Below, one piece after another: positions 5,798 through 8,411 of a stretch of 8,411 nt of DNA. The notes beneath the pieces are model-generated. The model was not told the origin of the DNA and made no database searches. It saw only the letters and a program-made list of their open reading frames with translations. Location of the stretch: contig JAUMXP010000071.1 of assembly GCA_030529125.1 (NCBI GenBank), positions 1 to 8,411 on the forward strand. Direction: 5' to 3'. The stretch's first letter is position 1. Each line of letters starts with the position of its first letter. This DNA comes from Eubacteriales bacterium. GTDB taxonomy: Bacteria; Bacillota; Clostridia; Oscillospirales; Acutalibacteraceae. The translations under genes and the position numbers were made by a program.

Positions 5798-8411
5798 ATG
5801 AAATTACGCAGTATTATTTCATGTATTCTTGTTATGATGCTTCTCGTATCTACTGTCAGCGTTGGTATTTCCGCTGCTGAGATCGATGCGGCTTCAACAG
5901 GATATCACAACCAAAGCTACTTAGAGGACTACGCTCAGGCAGCTAAAAATGAACAGGGACTTGGTGTTACTTACACTAAATCTGCTACTACTTTTAAAGT
6001 TTGGTCACCAACTGCAACAGCAGTAATGGTTAAGCTTTATGCAACAGGTACAGATGCAGAGTCAGGCGCTAAGGTTCTTGGCACTCATCAGATGACTAAG
6101 AATGCTACAACAGGTGTTTGGACACTTAAGCTCAATGGTGACTACAAAGATGTTTACTATACATACCTGCTCACAATTGATGGTAGCACAACAGAAACAC
6201 AGGACCCATACGCTACTGCAGTTGGTGCTAACGGCGAGCGATCAATGGTAGTTGACCTTGATTCTACTGACCCAGAGGGTTGGGAAAATGATGAGCACGT
6301 GCTTTTCGATTCAGCTGCTCAGGCATCTGTATGGGAAGTTCACGTTCGTGATTTCTCTATCTCAGAATCATCAGGTGTTTCTGATGAATACAAAGGTAAG
6401 TACCTTGCTTTCACAGAAGGTAACACAACAGTTAACGGCGAAGGCGACATCGCTACTTGCGTTGACTACCTTGTAGAACAGGGTATCAACTGTATTCAGA
6501 TTTTACCTATCGCTGACTTCTCAGGTATTGACGAAACAAACTCTGACCCACAGCGTAACTGGGGTTATAACCCTGTAAACTTTAACGTTCCTGACGGTGC
6601 TTATGCTACTGACTGTTATGACGGTAACGCTAGAATCAAAGAGTTCAAACAGCTCGTACAGGCTTGCCACGACAGAGGCATCGCTGTTGTAATGGACGTT
6701 GTTTACAACCATACATACGTACTCGAAGGCTCTGCTCTTGCTAGAACAGTTCCTAAGTACTACCACAGAATGAGCGACGCTCAGAACTACTACAACGGTT
6801 CAGGTCTTGGTAACTGTCTCTCAACAGAGAAGGCTATGACATCTAAGTACGTTGTTGAATCATTAAAATACTGGGTAGAAGAGTACCACATCGACGGTTT
6901 CCGTTTTGACCTTATGGGCGCGCTTGACTGCAACACATTAAACGCAGCAAGAGCTGAACTTGATAAGATCGACAAAAGAATCCTCATGTACGGTGAGCCA
7001 TGGGCAGGTGGCGACGCTGGTATCTCAAACGGCGCTTCTAACTCTAACTTTAGACTCTTAAACGACCGTATTGGTGGTTTCAACCAGACATATTCAGAGA
7101 ACTTAAGAGGTTCTGAGTCTAACCACGCTGGTACAACAGGTGCGTTCGTACAGGGCGACACAACTCCAGCTGCTATCCTTGATGCTGCTAAGGCTAACTT
7201 CACATATTTTGGTAAGAAGGTTCCTTCAACAGCTCTTAACTACCTTGATAACCACGATAACCTTACTTTCTACGATAAGCTCCTGAAGACTAACCAGGAT
7301 GACCTTCGTTCTAAGTATGGTTACACATTCACAACAAACAAAGACTTGGAAAGACTTTACGATGTTAACCAGGCTGTTGCAAACACTTACTACGAAGAGG
7401 TTGCTGCACAGCTTAGACTTGGTCTTGTATCAGTAATGACAGCACAGGGTCTTCCATTCATGAATGCCGGTACTGAGTTTGCTCGTTCAAAATTCGGTGA
7501 TGCTAACTCTTATCGTACATCAGATAACATCAACGCAATTGATTGGACAAGACTTGAAAAGTGGGGCACAGAAGCTGACTACTACGCAGGTCTTCTGAAG
7601 ATCCGTAACGCATTCACACCATTCTACGATGCTACTGCTGATGCTATTACAACAGTATCTGCTTCAGGTCCTGTTGCTTACACAATCAACAATACAAAGG
7701 CTGGCGAATGGAGCAAGGTGCTCGTTGTTATGAACAACAACAAGACATCTGCTAAGTCAGTTACACTTCCTGCAGGTACATGGACAGTAGTTGCTAATGA
7801 TAAGAAAGCTGGTCTTGAATCATTAGGCACAGCTACAGGTACATACTCAGTTCCTGCATGGTCAGGCGCTATCCTCGTTCAGGGTACATATAATAAACCT
7901 GCTGAAGGTTTTGCTACTCTTACAGCTGAGCACTATGTACGTGATAGCGCTTCAGGTACATACAAGCTCGAAAAAACAAATACTGCTAAATACGCAGTAG
8001 GTCAGACATATCGTGCTATCACAGACACTGATATTCTCTTCGACCATAACCTTGATAAGTACGAAAGCTCAACAGGTAAACTCTCAGGCGAGGCAGCTGC
8101 TAACCAGAAGGTTACTGTTAAGTTCTACTACACAAGATTCACAGATTCTAACTATCTGACAGTTAACTTCCTTGACTCTAAGTCAGGCGAAAGAGTTCGT
8201 CCACATATTCAGTATAGACTCCACGATGGTGCAGAATTCTCTATTCCTGCAACAGGCGTACAGGGTTACTCACTCGATACAACTAAGTATCCTGCAGGTA
8301 CAGTAGGAAAATTCGATGCATCTAAGGAGCTCGTATTCAACTACTACTACAACGAACTTACACATACACAGACTGTAGTTCACTACTACAACTCACATCC
8401 AAACTGGAACA
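5798..8411 (+). CDS. secreted type I pullulanase (GH13_14) with MucBP-like C-terminal modules; 3' end beyond window
   Basis: One uninterrupted frame of 871 codons runs to the window edge. A signal peptide (basic KLR, hydrophobic 6-24, Ala-Ala near 26-27) sends it outside the cell. A CBM48-like beta-domain follows (about 55-155, with FKVWSP at 66-71), then the GH13 barrel: NWGYNP (254-259, pullulanase signature), DVVYNH (300-305), GFRFDLMG (367-374) with nucleophile D371, YGEPW with acid/base E400, and YLDNHDN (482-488) with transition-state stabiliser D487. All three catalytic residues are present. These motifs point to hydrolysis of alpha-1,6 branches in pullulan, amylopectin or glycogen. 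The catalytic part ends near residue 697. Two MucBP-like repeats follow (about 705-781 and 784-853), then VVHYYNSHPNWN, perhaps the start of a CBM25/26-like starch-binding module. Codons are strongly biased (AAC, ACA, GGT, TAC), suggesting high expression. A dockerin or cell-wall anchor could lie beyond the edge. Confidence 0.93.
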   Translation, partial: MKLRSIISCILVMMLLVSTVSVGISAAEIDAASTGYHNQSYLEDYAQAAKNEQGLGVTYTKSATTFKVWSPTATAVMVKLYATGTDAESGAKVLGTHQMTKNATTGVWTLKLNGDYKDVYYTYLLTIDGSTTETQDPYATAVGANGERSMVVDLDSTDPEGWENDEHVLFDSAAQASVWEVHVRDFSISESSGVSDEYKGKYLAFTEGNTTVNGEGDIATCVDYLVEQGINCIQILPIADFSGIDETNSDPQRNWGYNPVNFNVPDGAYATDCYDGNARIKEFKQLVQACHDRGIAVVMDVVYNHTYVLEGSALARTVPKYYHRMSDAQNYYNGSGLGNCLSTEKAMTSKYVVESLKYWVEEYHIDGFRFDLMGALDCNTLNAARAELDKIDKRILMYGEPWAGGDAGISNGASNSNFRLLNDRIGGFNQTYSENLRGSESNHAGTTGAFVQGDTTPAAILDAAKANFTYFGKKVPSTALNYLDNHDNLTFYDKLLKTNQDDLRSKYGYTFTTNKDLERLYDVNQAVANTYYEEVAAQLRLGLVSVMTAQGLPFMNAGTEFARSKFGDANSYRTSDNINAIDWTRLEKWGTEADYYAGLLKIRNAFTPFYDATADAITTVSASGPVAYTINNTKAGEWSKVLVVMNNNKTSAKSVTLPAGTWTVVANDKKAGLESLGTATGTYSVPAWSGAILVQGTYNKPAEGFATLTAEHYVRDSASGTYKLEKTNTAKYAVGQTYRAITDTDILFDHNLDKYESSTGKLSGEAAANQKVTVKFYYTRFTDSNYLTVNFLDSKSGERVRPHIQYRLHDGAEFSIPATGVQGYSLDTTKYPAGTVGKFDASKELVFNYYYNELTHTQTVVHYYNSHPNWN

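Noticed and set aside
6790..7203. 137-codon open frame antisense to the pullulanase
   Set aside because: The strong codon bias of the pullulanase keeps the opposite strand free of stops; there is no binding site and no domain.
1..8411. CRISPR arrays, tRNA, rRNA, insertion sequences
   Set aside because: No regularly spaced repeats, cloverleaf sequences, transposase motifs or terminal inverted repeats were seen on either strand.

Overview
The window looks like chromosomal DNA from a low-GC Gram-positive gut Clostridia, most probably a Ruminococcus-like member of the Oscillospiraceae. This is inferred from AT-rich intergenic DNA with strong GAGG/AAGGAGG ribosome binding sites, a DUF6514-like small protein, a secreted type I pullulanase carrying MucBP-like modules, and the general codon style. 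The species cannot be fixed from the sequence alone.

Layout. (1) Positions 1-398 hold the 3' end of a plus-strand gene with beta-propeller-like repeats. It converges on a minus-strand pair across a shared, symmetrical terminator hairpin (421-454). (2) The minus-strand pair is read from a well-formed promoter near 1642-1670: a 77-aa DUF6514-like protein (1604-1371), then a PflX-type radical SAM protein (1335-469). The promoter is flanked by a perfect 16-bp palindrome upstream and alternating GTCAC/GTGAC repeats at the start point. (3) A divergent plus-strand operon of four genes runs from 1843 to 5582: an ABC-2 ATPase, two six-helix permeases of the ABC2_membrane_6 (DUF990) type, and a 365-aa protein of unknown function. 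A terminator starts 8 bases after its last stop. (4) A separate promoter (extended -10 at 5740-5748) drives a large secreted type I pullulanase that starts at 5798 and is still open at the window end (871 codons visible).

The most striking item is the fourth gene of the operon (4485-5582). Its motifs are those of a ROK/hexokinase-like ASKHA-fold kinase but in rotated order: adenosine-site GG, then the C-terminal helix motif, then phosphate-1 DxGxTxxK, then a catalytic-type HD, then phosphate-2 GTxxGxGF at the extreme C-terminus. This is what a circular permutation of the ROK fold would give. Its tight coupling to an ABC exporter of the type known from cyanobacterial viologen export suggests an undescribed four-component unit, although its substrate and activity are unknown.

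The pullulanase debranches alpha-1,6 linkages of starch or pullulan outside the cell. Its C-terminal accessory modules suggest attachment to the cell surface, mucin or starch, but its end lies outside the window.
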